This document shows, piece by piece, positions 44,100 through 52,819 of a DNA stretch of 64,000 bases. Numbering within the stretch: position 1 is the stretch's first letter; each line of letters opens with the position of its first letter. Below the pieces are notes generated by a model that was not told the DNA's origin, ran no database searches, and saw nothing but the letters and a program-made list of their open reading frames with translations. Location: positions 62,001-126,000 of the forward strand of contig JAFGHO010000018.1 in assembly GCA_016930085.1 (NCBI GenBank), read 5' to 3'. The DNA is from Spirochaetales bacterium (lineage in GTDB: Bacteria > Spirochaetota > Spirochaetia > SZUA-6 > JAFGRV01). The position numbers were made by a program, and so were the translations under genes.

Positions 44100-46252
44100 A
44101 ATACTTCCTCCTTAATTTTTGTTATATCCGAAGCCCGTTCGGTCGTGGCGCCCGACATATCGATATAGGCATATCGTTTTGCCAGACCGGAATCGATTTT
44201 CCTGAGTTTGTCGTATGTTTTTTTCGCAAGGGCATAATCTTCCATCTGATGATAGGTCCTGGCAACGGAAAGAAGGACCGTCGCGTTCGAGGGTTCTCTT
44301 TTCAACGCGCGATCGTAAAACGCCAGGGCCTTGTCCCACTCCTCGTTGAAATAATGGATATTCCCCATATTGACAAGACTCGGGACGTATTCGAGTTCAT
44401 CCAGCACTTTTGCGAACTCCGCTTCGGCCTTATCCAGCAGCCCGTATTTCGCATAGAGGATCCCCAGCTTATTTCTTTTGACATGGCTTCCACCGGATTT
44501 TTTGATATCCTCTTCCAGTTCCGCAACCATGGGGTAGATCTCCCTGTCGATGAACTTGAGCATTTCCTCCTGGAACGAACCCACGATTTTCTCGTCTTCG
44601 GGAAGCCGCAGATCCGCGTTCCCCCCCGGCAAGCCGACCGGTTCGTACTGGTTCCACGCCTCATGAAGCGGGTAAAAAGCCGCCTGTTTTTTCTGTTCGT
44701 ATTCACGCCACTGGCCGGCTCCTTCCTGCCAGGCTTTCAGGAACCCCCCGCTTCGTTCGGTCACCTCGACGGGTATCCATATTTTCCCGAATTTTAAAAG
44801 GAGATCCTCGGTATGCGAAAAATGTCTGGATGCGTCCCCTTCGGGGATATCGGTCGAAAATGCCATGAGGATATGTCCCGGCACCGTGATGAAAGCCGTT
44901 TCGATTCCCGCCGCTTCAAGAAGCGAGCAGTAAAGGATCGAAAGATCGTCACAATCTCCGGCTTTGTATTCGAGACTCTGTCTGGGAAACTGGAGAAAAT
45001 CAATCGCTTTACTTTTTTTCGAAAATTCCTTGTACGGTGTCCGCGGATCAACCACATAATGCAAACCGTAGAGATCGAGGGCGTTATGAATCGCCATCGC
45101 GGTGCGAAGATTGGCGTTCACCGACCTGCTCCCCCTCTCCCGTACCATGCCGGCAACATTCTTTGCAAGGGCCAGAACCTTCGGGTCCTTGGCCGTCACG
45201 AACGCCGCCGCTTTGCGGTCGTCATCCCACGTCATCGCGTTCCGGTCGTACATTCGCAGTGTGGCCGTCTGTACGTCCCTGTACCATTCATCGTTCATGA
45301 AATATTCGAGCTGAACCTCCGCCGTCACCTTTGTTCCTTCGGTAATATCCAGAACCTTGTCGGTAAAAAGCGAGAAGAGTTCGATTTCCTTTGATTCTCC
45401 GCCCGCGAGTTCGGAGGGCGCCGGGCATTGCTTTGCCGCATCCATATACTGTCTGATTAAAAAGCCCACCTTGATACTCGAAACGGATCCGCCCTCTTTA
45501 TTCCTGAGTGTCACCTTGCCGACCGGGTGATCGTCGTAATATTTGAAAAAAACGGGAAACACCTCCTGCAGATCGAGTCCGCTTAATTCGATGCCGCGGC
45601 CCGGTTCGGGCTTTTTATATCCCTCCAGATATTCCGGGAGAATGGTTGCTGGACCCTGCAGGGATTTTTTCCTTTTATCGAGCCCTGTCAGATAATACGA
45701 CACACCAAGCGAAACATTCATCTCATGAAGTCTCAGCCCCATAAAATACGCATATGAACCGTTCAGGTACAGATTCAGGGAAGGCGTCACGACATAGGAC
45801 AGCCCCAACCCGCCGGATGCGAAAAAATTATTGCTGCTTAATTCCATCGCATCGTTGAAAAAACCGTAATAGTATCCCCCCGATCCATATACCTTCGCGG
45901 CAAGGCGGGGAAGCAGATAAAAATACATTCCGCCGATCCCCTCGGCCCCGACAAGGGAGACCGACCGTTCAGCCTTGATTGGGGCAAAGTTGTACCGGAT
46001 TCCCCCGCCGGCAAACAGAACGGGATTTGAGGTAAAACCATACTCGAGTCCGATCAAGGCGGAACCGCCCAAATCGAAATACTCACTGCTTGAACCAATC
46101 GGTATTTCAAAAGCGGGGGAAAGGAAGAGAGAGAGTGTGTTCGGGTTCTCTTCCCGGTTATCCGGCGATTTGCCTTCTCTGAGTTGACCGAAACAAAGCG
46201 GTGCAAGACACACGACCAGTATAATGCCAATAAAAAGACCTTTTCTTCCCAT
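44084..46252 (-). CDS. Barrel/transglutaminase/TPR exported protein
   Basis: A 722-residue protein with a signal peptide (1-22, ending L-C-F-G-Q). An N-terminal region (about 35-190) looks like outer-membrane beta-barrel strands (alternating aromatic and polar residues, as in G-S-G-G-Y-Y-Y-G-F-F). A linking beta domain is followed by a transglutaminase/cysteine-peptidase-like domain (about 375-500) with G-D-C-D-D-L-S-I-L-Y-C and V-P-G-H-I-L, which supply Cys and His. The C-terminal part (about 590-705) holds TPR repeats (G-L-L-D-K-A-E-A-E-F-A and A-L-A-F-Y-D-R-A-L-K). It would process or cross-link an envelope protein; the substrate is unknown. It is the first gene of the operon with the PKD lipoprotein and the FecR/TPR protein. 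Confidence 0.78.
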   Translation of the reverse strand: MGRKGLFIGIILVVCLAPLCFGQLREGKSPDNREENPNTLSLFLSPAFEIPIGSSSEYFDLGGSALIGLEYGFTSNPVLFAGGGIRYNFAPIKAERSVSLVGAEGIGGMYFYLLPRLAAKVYGSGGYYYGFFNDAMELSSNNFFASGGLGLSYVVTPSLNLYLNGSYAYFMGLRLHEMNVSLGVSYYLTGLDKRKKSLQGPATILPEYLEGYKKPEPGRGIELSGLDLQEVFPVFFKYYDDHPVGKVTLRNKEGGSVSSIKVGFLIRQYMDAAKQCPAPSELAGGESKEIELFSLFTDKVLDITEGTKVTAEVQLEYFMNDEWYRDVQTATLRMYDRNAMTWDDDRKAAAFVTAKDPKVLALAKNVAGMVRERGSRSVNANLRTAMAIHNALDLYGLHYVVDPRTPYKEFSKKSKAIDFLQFPRQSLEYKAGDCDDLSILYCSLLEAAGIETAFITVPGHILMAFSTDIPEGDASRHFSHTEDLLLKFGKIWIPVEVTERSGGFLKAWQEGAGQWREYEQKKQAAFYPLHEAWNQYEPVGLPGGNADLRLPEDEKIVGSFQEEMLKFIDREIYPMVAELEEDIKKSGGSHVKRNKLGILYAKYGLLDKAEAEFAKVLDELEYVPSLVNMGNIHYFNEEWDKALAFYDRALKREPSNATVLLSVARTYHQMEDYALAKKTYDKLRKIDSGLAKRYAYIDMSGATTERASDITKIKEEVLWIEE

Positions 46253-46631
46253 GATACCATCCTTTATTAATTTATTTATTATATCGTTTTTATTAATTGT
46301 CGAGAGAAAGGGTGGAATATAATCCTCTCAATGTGGCGTTAAAAGAAAACGGCGACATGCAGCCTTACAACATCCCTTTCCCCACATACAAAACCCTTTA
46401 TTGATGAGCGGCTCTATTATATCCTTTTTAATTTGATATGTCAAGAAAAAACGGAACCCCTGATACATGCCCTCTTTTTTTTAACAATATAGCACATCAT
46501 AAAAGGATTTCAGGTTTTTTTATAAAAAAAATTTTTTCGGGAGGTTTTACCGCTCGAATCTCCCCGGTTTGTTGTATCCGGGTTTTTTCCACAAAGCCCG
46601 ACAAAAAAACGCCGCTTCCCTCGAGCCCGTT
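46253..46631. other. Intergenic region between two minus-strand operons
   Basis: About 380 bases hold no convincing gene. The region must carry the promoter of the transglutaminase operon. A small stem CCCGG-loop-CCGGG followed by TTTTTT lies near 46563-46586 on the plus strand, without an upstream plus-strand gene to terminate. Confidence 0.35.
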
Positions 46632-47516
46632 TCACGCCTCACCGGAACAACAATAATAATCGAGGCTTTCGGCAGATATTTCAAAGACATTCACCGCATT
46701 TCCCGTCATAAAAACAGGACTTCCGATTCCCTCCCACGCGATGTGCAGGATGCCGCCCGGCAGCCTTACAAAGGCGCTTTTCTTTGCGTACCCATTGACG
46801 GCGGCCGCAACAAAACCGGCGCATGCGCCTGTCCCGCAGGCAAGGGTGACACCCGCACCCCGTTCCCAGACATACATGGTAAACTCCTGCGGTGAATCGA
46901 TCTTGACAAACTCGACATTTGTCTTCGCCGGGAATAGCGAGCTGTTTCCCTCGATTTTTGGACCGAAGTACGCCACATCGCGTTCCGGTGTATCGGTAAA
47001 AATTACCGCATGAGGATTGCCCATACTCACAAAAGTGAACCAAAGACCCTCGGCATTTCCCCGAACGGCACCTTCCTCACCGGGTTCGACGGTCACCTGC
47101 TGAGGATTGAAAAGTACCGGTTCTCCCATATTTACCTTTACCTGGGCCTCGCGCGCCGAATACCCGATGAGTTCCGGTTTGATCAGACCCGCATCGGTAT
47201 CCACGGAAAGCGAACCGTCTCTGTCGACAAGTCCCCGGTCCGCCAGGTACTTGGCGAAACACCGGATACCATTTCCGCACATCTCCGCCACGGACCCGTC
47301 TGGATTGAAAAACTTCATCCTGAAGGTGGCATCGGGCCTGCGTGAAGGCATCACGGCGATCAGTCCGTCCGCTCCCACGCCATAATGACGGGCGCATAGT
47401 TTTTTCACCTGGTCCGGCAGCAGCCTGCCTTCCCGGTCCGTGAGTACGATGAAATCATTGCCGCACCCGTGCATTTTCATGACAGGCTGATCGTTGACGA
47501 TGTCTTTGATCTTCAT
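46632..47516 (-). CDS. dapF: Diaminopimelate epimerase
   Basis: A 294-residue enzyme that converts LL- to meso-diaminopimelate for peptidoglycan and lysine. The two catalytic cysteines are present: Cys80 in A-E-M-C-G-N-G-I-R-C-F and Cys227 in L-A-C-G-T-G-A-C-A. N-terminal M-H-G-C-G-N-D-F and S-M-G-N-P-H-A near 165 are also family marks. It needs no cofactor. Its ATG overlaps the stop of lysA (47513-47516), so the two are coupled, lysA first. The order lysA-dapF is common. Presence of this pair argues that the organism uses the diaminopimelate route. Confidence 0.95.
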   Translation of the reverse strand: MKIKDIVNDQPVMKMHGCGNDFIVLTDREGRLLPDQVKKLCARHYGVGADGLIAVMPSRRPDATFRMKFFNPDGSVAEMCGNGIRCFAKYLADRGLVDRDGSLSVDTDAGLIKPELIGYSAREAQVKVNMGEPVLFNPQQVTVEPGEEGAVRGNAEGLWFTFVSMGNPHAVIFTDTPERDVAYFGPKIEGNSSLFPAKTNVEFVKIDSPQEFTMYVWERGAGVTLACGTGACAGFVAAAVNGYAKKSAFVRLPGGILHIAWEGIGSPVFMTGNAVNVFEISAESLDYYCCSGEA

Positions 47517-48847
47517 ATGCTTCCCTCCAGCGGCAATTCGTTTTCCGTTATCTGGTCCAGACGCTGATGCTTTCGTATGAGTTCGAGCCGCCCGTTTTTC
47601 CGGAGCAGGACTTCCGGCGCCTGCGGATGGGAATTATAATTATATGGCGACATTGAAGCACAATAGGCACCGCATCCGCCTACAACGACAATATCGCCGA
47701 TCTCAGGCTTCGACATAAGCCGTGGGACGATATGGCCGTGTTCGTCAAGGCATTGGGAATCGCCGCTTTCACAGCAGCGCCCCACGATGATATGCCGGTC
47801 AAAGGCCGGATCGAGATGCTCCAGCGCCTCTTCCCGTGAAAGAAGACTGCCGTTACGTGAAATTATATAAAAAGGATGTCTTGAACCGTAGAGAAGGGGC
47901 CGCGCATTCGTTTCCATGCCCCCGTCGGTGACGATAAACCGGAATCCGTCCTCTCCCGTCTGCTTGAAGTCGATCACCCTGGTGACGAGGTACCCGGCAC
48001 GCGCGATCACATAGGTTCCCGGTTCCACTTCCATACGTAGTTTTCTCCCCGTTCGTCTGCCGAATGCTTCGATCTGTTGTTTCGCGTAGTCTCCCAGCCT
48101 CATGATGTCTGCGGGCCTTTCATCCGGCATTCTCGCCTCCCTGAGTCCGCCCCCGAAATTGACTGTGGTCGCGTCCGGGAAATATGTTTCGAGAAAGCCG
48201 AGTTCACGGTCGATATTTTCTTTCCACGTGACGGGATCCCCCCCCGACCCGATATGAACATGCACCTCATCGATAACGAGGCCCTTTTCCCGTGCGAAAC
48301 CGACGGACCGCTCGAGATCGGTAAGATGAATACCGAAACAGGAATACTTGTCCCCCGTGTTTCGCGTCGCCGATTCTCCGGAACCGACTCCCGGATGGAC
48401 CCGCATGGAAAGTGAAAGGGAATTATTGGCGGCATAATCGGCGACGGCCTCGAGCTGTCTGAAAGAACATATATTATATTTCATGTCTTTCCGCATATAT
48501 GCCTCGAGTACCAACCGGTCCTCCCCCGAAGGAATTTCCTGTGTCGTCAGCATGATCGAACCGTGAGGAATTCCCGCCATGACCGCCCTTCTCGCCTCAT
48601 TGAGCGAACTCGCATCGATCAGGAGTCCCTCTCCGGCTATCAGTTGAAGCAGCGCCCTGCTCGAATTGGCCTTCATCGCATAGCGAACACGGAGACCGAA
48701 CGCCGAGGGCATGGAAAGAAGTTCCCTGCATTTGGAGACAATGACGGCTTCATCGTAGAAGTAGAGGGGTGTTCCGTAATCATCCGCCGCTTTCACGCAA
48801 TCGGCCGGCGTGATATTGCCTTGAGGGTAAAGAAGGTGTTCGTTCAT
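47513..48847 (-). CDS. lysA: Diaminopimelate decarboxylase
   Basis: A 444-residue fold-type III PLP enzyme, which makes lysine from meso-diaminopimelate. The PLP lysine lies in R-Y-A-M-K-A-N-S near residue 59. H-V-H-I-G-S-G near 196, F-G-G-G near 234, E-P-G-T-Y near 270, and G-R-C-C-E-S-G-D near 349 with the substrate-binding Cys of the partner subunit all match alanine racemase-like decarboxylases. It also resembles the group that decarboxylates related diamino acids, but the coupling to dapF favours LysA. The protein is slightly longer than the common 415-420 residues. It starts at ATG 48847 with GGAAGC before it. Confidence 0.9.
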   Translation of the reverse strand: MNEHLLYPQGNITPADCVKAADDYGTPLYFYDEAVIVSKCRELLSMPSAFGLRVRYAMKANSSRALLQLIAGEGLLIDASSLNEARRAVMAGIPHGSIMLTTQEIPSGEDRLVLEAYMRKDMKYNICSFRQLEAVADYAANNSLSLSMRVHPGVGSGESATRNTGDKYSCFGIHLTDLERSVGFAREKGLVIDEVHVHIGSGGDPVTWKENIDRELGFLETYFPDATTVNFGGGLREARMPDERPADIMRLGDYAKQQIEAFGRRTGRKLRMEVEPGTYVIARAGYLVTRVIDFKQTGEDGFRFIVTDGGMETNARPLLYGSRHPFYIISRNGSLLSREEALEHLDPAFDRHIIVGRCCESGDSQCLDEHGHIVPRLMSKPEIGDIVVVGGCGAYCASMSPYNYNSHPQAPEVLLRKNGRLELIRKHQRLDQITENELPLEGSI

Positions 48848-49075
48848 TGAAGCTTCCTTTCTGAAATTCCGGAAACAGGAAGAAAAAACAGCTTCGCTGT
48901 GTTCGGTCCCTCTACTATACAGGAATAAAAAAAAAAAATAAATATGAATTCATCAAAGCTTTACCATTTGCGGGAAGACCGGGGGTCAATCACTTGACAA
49001 TAACGGCATAACCAATTAAGTATACGTAAAGGTCCATGCGCGGAAAAAGGCGTGCGGCATGAGGGACGACAAACG

Positions 49076-51262
49076 ATGTTAATGAAACGCTACTACTGCG
49101 TAAAACAGCATGATATCACGGATTGCGGGGCCGCATGTCTTGCCACGATAACAAAACAATACGGCAGAAAACGTTCGATTGCCGCCATCAGGGAAATTTC
49201 CGGAACAGGACGGATGGGGACGACGGCGTACGGCCTTATCGAGGCCGCGCGCCATATCGGATTTAACGCAAAAGGGGTAAGGGGCACAATCGATCAACTC
49301 ATGACGGAAAAGATTCCCCTTCCGGCCATTGCGCACGTAAAGAAAGGGAATTTCCTCCACTTTGTCGTTATCCACAGAATAAAAAAAAAGACCCTGCTTG
49401 TCGCGGATCCGGCCGAAGGCCTTGTCGTTTATTCAAAAGAGGACTTCGACCGATTATGGACGGGTGTTCTTATCCTTCTTATTCCCGATGATTCATTCAG
49501 ACCCGCTGATGAAAGCAGGGGTATCGCGGGCCGTTTCATCTCGCTTCTGGTTCCTCACAAAAAAATGATCATCGAAATCTTTCTCGCTTCACTGCTATTT
49601 ACCGTACTGGGGATTCTCGGCGCATTTTATTTTAAATTTCTCATCGACGATATCCTTGTTATCGGACTCGAAAACACATTTCATATCATATCACTGGGAA
49701 TGGTCATTCTTACGCTTTTCCGTGTGGTACTCAATGGTTTCAGAAAGCATATCCTTCTCTACCTGAGTCAGAAAATAGACATTTCGCTTATTTTCTCCTT
49801 TTACCGTCACGTCCTGCGATTGTCACTCCCTTTTTTCGACGCGCGGAAAGTGGGAGAAATTCTCTCGCGCCTCAATGACGCTTCGAGAATCAGGGCGACG
49901 ATTTCAAGCGCGACCCTTTCGGTCCTCATCGATACACTCATGATCCTTGTCGGAGGCACGGTGCTGTTTCTGCAGAATCGCGCGTTGTTTTTCGTAAGCC
50001 TTCTCTTTATCCCGTTTTCGATGCTCATCGTCTGGGTTTTTCTCAAACCTTTCAGAAAAGTAAACAGGACCCAGATGCGTGAAGCCGCGGATACCGAAGC
50101 GTATCTCGTCGAATCGCTTTCCGGTATCGCGACGATCAAATCGCTCAACGCGGAAGAGGAAGCCGGTTTTGAAACGGAACGCCGTTTTATACGATACCTC
50201 AAGGCCGCGTTTAAAGGAACATGGCTTTCGAATCTGCAATATTCGCTGCAGGAAATCCTTATGCTGACGGGAAGCATCGTTATTCTTTGGGTCGGGGGAA
50301 TCGAGGTAATGCGCGGAGTCATGAGTCTCGGCCAGCTTATTACCTACAACGCCCTTCTCGCGTATTTCCTCACACCGGTCGGAAATCTTATAAACCTCCA
50401 GCCGGCCCTTCAGGAAGCGGGTGTCGCGGCCGAGCGACTCACCGAAATCCTTGATATCCCCCCCGAAGAAAGCGGAGAGAAAAGTCTTATCCGGTGTGAA
50501 AGCTTCAACGGAGAGGTCGCCATCTCGAACCTGACATTCAGGTACCCCGCGGGCGAACCGGTCCTTACAGGTATATCGTTTTCCGTAAAAAAGGGTGAAA
50601 AAATCGCGATCGTCGGAGAAAGCGGGTCGGGTAAAACGACGATCGCGAAACTGCTTCTCAAATATTATCTCCCTGAAAAAGGCGAGATTACCATTGATTC
50701 TTACAATATAAAGGATATTCATACCGAGAATGTTCGGGAGCACATCGGTTATGTTCCGCAGGATGTCTTTCTTTTCAGCGGCACCATTAGGGAAAATATC
50801 GAATTCGGAAGAAAAAACGAGCGGTTCGAGCTTATCGTCAAAGCCGCGCAGGCGGCACGCGCGGATGAGTTCATCGACAGGTTTCCCCTTCGTTACGATA
50901 CACTCGTCGGCGAACGCGGCGCGACGCTTTCAGGGGGGCAAAGGCAAAGAATCGCGCTTGCCCGTGTCATTCTGAAAAACCCGGACATCCTCATCCTGGA
51001 TGAAGCGACAAGCAGTCTCGATTCCATGACGGAAAAAGCCATTCACGATTCGATCACAACGCTTTTTAAGGGAAAAACAATGATCATCATCGCGCACAGG
51101 TTGAGTACGATCTCAAAAAGCGACAGAATATTATTGCTCGATAAAGGCGATATCGTTGAAAGCGGAAATCACATGAACCTCCTTCGGAAAAGGGGCAAAT
51201 ATTACGCGATGTGGAAGGGGCAATCGGATTCCGATAATTATTCGGAAGCGTCTATGACATGA
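49076..51262 (+). CDS. C39-peptidase ABC exporter (PCAT) of RiPP cluster
   Basis: A 728-residue bifunctional transporter from ATG 49076, with GAGGGA 9 bases upstream; the frame extends to a GTG at 49052. The N-terminal C39 peptidase (1-130) has Q-H-D-I-T-D-C-G-A-A-C-L with catalytic Cys17, His in F-L-H-F-V-V-I-H and Asp in V-A-D-P-A-E-G. Six membrane helices follow (about 150-450). The ATPase domain has Walker A G-E-S-G-S-G-K-T-T, signature L-S-G-G-Q-R-Q-R and Walker B I-L-I-L-D-E-A. Such proteins cut a leader after Gly-Gly while exporting the peptide. The precursor at 52552 has exactly such a leader. It is coupled (ATGA) to the HlyD-like gene. Confidence 0.95.
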   Translation: MLMKRYYCVKQHDITDCGAACLATITKQYGRKRSIAAIREISGTGRMGTTAYGLIEAARHIGFNAKGVRGTIDQLMTEKIPLPAIAHVKKGNFLHFVVIHRIKKKTLLVADPAEGLVVYSKEDFDRLWTGVLILLIPDDSFRPADESRGIAGRFISLLVPHKKMIIEIFLASLLFTVLGILGAFYFKFLIDDILVIGLENTFHIISLGMVILTLFRVVLNGFRKHILLYLSQKIDISLIFSFYRHVLRLSLPFFDARKVGEILSRLNDASRIRATISSATLSVLIDTLMILVGGTVLFLQNRALFFVSLLFIPFSMLIVWVFLKPFRKVNRTQMREAADTEAYLVESLSGIATIKSLNAEEEAGFETERRFIRYLKAAFKGTWLSNLQYSLQEILMLTGSIVILWVGGIEVMRGVMSLGQLITYNALLAYFLTPVGNLINLQPALQEAGVAAERLTEILDIPPEESGEKSLIRCESFNGEVAISNLTFRYPAGEPVLTGISFSVKKGEKIAIVGESGSGKTTIAKLLLKYYLPEKGEITIDSYNIKDIHTENVREHIGYVPQDVFLFSGTIRENIEFGRKNERFELIVKAAQAARADEFIDRFPLRYDTLVGERGATLSGGQRQRIALARVILKNPDILILDEATSSLDSMTEKAIHDSITTLFKGKTMIIIAHRLSTISKSDRILLLDKGDIVESGNHMNLLRKRGKYYAMWKGQSDSDNYSEASMT

Positions 51263-52407
51263 AAGGATACATTCTCGATTTCAAAGACATTACGGACACA
51301 CGGGAAATATACGAGGCAAACCCTCCACCCTTTATGTCGATTTTCATATACGGCATCCTTTCCATGATCGTTCTTTCGATAACCTGGATGTGGTTCGGTG
51401 ATATCAATGAAGTGGTACTGGCGGACGGCATCGTGAGAACAAAGGATCCGGTAAGTATCGTGACAAATATTGTCGAAGGGGAAGTAAACGACGTATTCTT
51501 TGAGGAAGATATCTTCGTGAACAAAGGGGATACACTGTTTACTCTTGAAACGACGACATATAGAATCGAACGGGAAAGCGTATCGGCCCAACTGAATCGT
51601 CTCGAAGCGAGACTCGGAAACCTCAAACTCCTCGAGGAAAGCATCGACAGAAACAAGAATCTTTTCGATGAGGCGAATATAGAATTTCATAACCGCTTCA
51701 ATGCCTATTCGTACGAACTTGAACTGCTTAATCTCGCCATTGTACAGGCAAAAGCCGCTTATGACCGGCATTCATCCATGCAGCTTATGGTTTCGGAAGC
51801 AACGATGGAAGAACTCGAATCACGCCTGAAAGTTGCCGAACTCAATCTGAGAAAATACAAAAGCAGGCACAAAGTCGAAATAAAGGAAGAACGCGACCGG
51901 ATCGAGTCCGAAATCATTATTCTCACCGAAAAACTCGACAATCTCTCGGAAAAAATCGATCTCTGCAATATCAAGGCGCCGATCAGCGGAAAAGTTCAGG
52001 TCGTCACCCATTTTAATCCCGGTGATTACCTGCGCGCCGGAACCGAAATCGCGAGAATCATTCCGGAAACGGACTCGCTTCTCAAAGTGGAACTCATCAT
52101 TTCCAACAAAGATATCGCAAAAATTGAACGGGGAAGAAAAATACGGTACTCTTTTCTCTCGCTTCCGCAGAACAGGTACGGCTTTGCAGAGGGTGAAGTC
52201 ATCACGATCGGCAGTGACATTTCAATGAGGCAGACCTCGAAAGATCCCGTGTTTGTCGTCGAGGGAAGCCTCGACACTCCCGAACTCACGGATTCGAACG
52301 GCGTTCCCACCGCCATAAAAACCGGCATGATATGCAGCGGGAGAATTATCATCAGACAAAAAAAAATAATCGAATACGTCCTTGAAACACTCAATTTTCT
52401 TCCGTGA
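51259..52407 (+). CDS. HlyD-family membrane fusion protein
   Basis: A 382-residue adaptor protein with one N-terminal membrane helix (about 33-55, F-I-Y-G-I-L-S-M-I-V-L-S-I-T-W), a barrel-sandwich lipoyl half (V-S-I-V-T-N-I-V-E-G-E-V-N-D-V near 72), a long coiled coil (about 110-230) and the second lipoyl half (I-K-A-P-I-S-G-K-V near 238). It would link the ABC exporter to the outer membrane. It overlaps the exporter stop by four bases. Together with the C39 exporter it forms a type I-like secretion route for the double-Gly peptide. No TolC-like gene is next to it. Confidence 0.93.
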   Translation: MKGYILDFKDITDTREIYEANPPPFMSIFIYGILSMIVLSITWMWFGDINEVVLADGIVRTKDPVSIVTNIVEGEVNDVFFEEDIFVNKGDTLFTLETTTYRIERESVSAQLNRLEARLGNLKLLEESIDRNKNLFDEANIEFHNRFNAYSYELELLNLAIVQAKAAYDRHSSMQLMVSEATMEELESRLKVAELNLRKYKSRHKVEIKEERDRIESEIIILTEKLDNLSEKIDLCNIKAPISGKVQVVTHFNPGDYLRAGTEIARIIPETDSLLKVELIISNKDIAKIERGRKIRYSFLSLPQNRYGFAEGEVITIGSDISMRQTSKDPVFVVEGSLDTPELTDSNGVPTAIKTGMICSGRIIIRQKKIIEYVLETLNFLP

Positions 52408-52425
52408 AATACCGGAAAAAAAAGA

Positions 52426-52453
52426 TTGATTTTTTATATATCTGTGATAGAAT
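52426..52453 (+). promoter_or_regulatory. Possible sigma-70 promoter before RiPP precursor
   Basis: TTGATT (52426-52431) and TAGAAT (52448-52453) are separated by 16 bases and lie 98 bases before the precursor start. This would let the precursor be made in excess of the transporter. Matches are partial. Confidence 0.4.
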
Positions 52454-52551
52454 GATCATGTATCGCTTATATAATAAAAGGAACGTTTTTCCGAAAAAAA
52501 TAATGACGGCGATCCGTTTCTGTTTAAATCATTGCAGTAAGGAGAATGGGT

Positions 52552-52770
52552 ATGAAAAAATTTGAAAAGCTTTCCCTGGTCAAAATGCACGATGAGGAAT
52601 TGAAAAAAGTGATCGGCGGAGCTTCGGCGCTTGAAAGAAACCGCCTGCTGTACGGCATAATTCCCAAGCCGCCCGTGCTGAAATATGGAATCACACCATT
52701 GTACGGGATTATCGTCCAGCCGCTGTACGGGATCTCCGTTCCGTTGACGGAAGAAATCCAGGCCGAATAG
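52552..52770 (+). CDS. RiPP precursor with double-Gly leader and four X-Y-G-I motifs
   Basis: A 72-residue precursor peptide. I use ATG 52552 because AAGGAG (52539-52544) is 7 bases away; the ATG at 52546 is too close to it. The leader (residues 1-23) reads M-K-K-F-E-K-L-S-L-V-K-M, then H-D-E-E-L-K-K-V-I-G-G, a classic double-Gly leader with E-L-x-x-V/I-x-G-G. The 49-residue core has four Tyr-Gly-Ile sites (Tyr34, 45, 51, 59), three as L-Y-G-I and one as K-Y-G-I, spaced by Pro-rich links, and an acidic end. No Cys is present, so lanthionine, disulfide or sactionine rings are excluded. The next gene encodes a radical SAM/SPASM enzyme and the previous two encode a C39 exporter and adaptor, so it is most likely modified and exported. 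Confidence 0.85.
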   Translation: MKKFEKLSLVKMHDEELKKVIGGASALERNRLLYGIIPKPPVLKYGITPLYGIIVQPLYGISVPLTEEIQAE

Positions 52771-52819
52771 CAGACAATCGGTATAATCATCGGTCCGGAC
52801 AAGGACAGACAACCACATT

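Noticed and set aside
46438-46656. 72-residue plus-strand frame before the dapF end
   Set aside because: It has no ribosome site, poor composition, and overlaps dapF antisense.
48994-49026. TTGACA with TATACG before the RiPP exporter
   Set aside because: The gap is 21 bases, too long for a standard sigma-70 promoter, so I did not list it.
52552-52770. Darobactin/triceptide or lanthipeptide precursor
   Set aside because: There is no Cys, and the core lacks the W-x-N, W-x-W or aromatic-x-Asn/Lys patterns of these families; the repeated site is X-Tyr-Gly instead.
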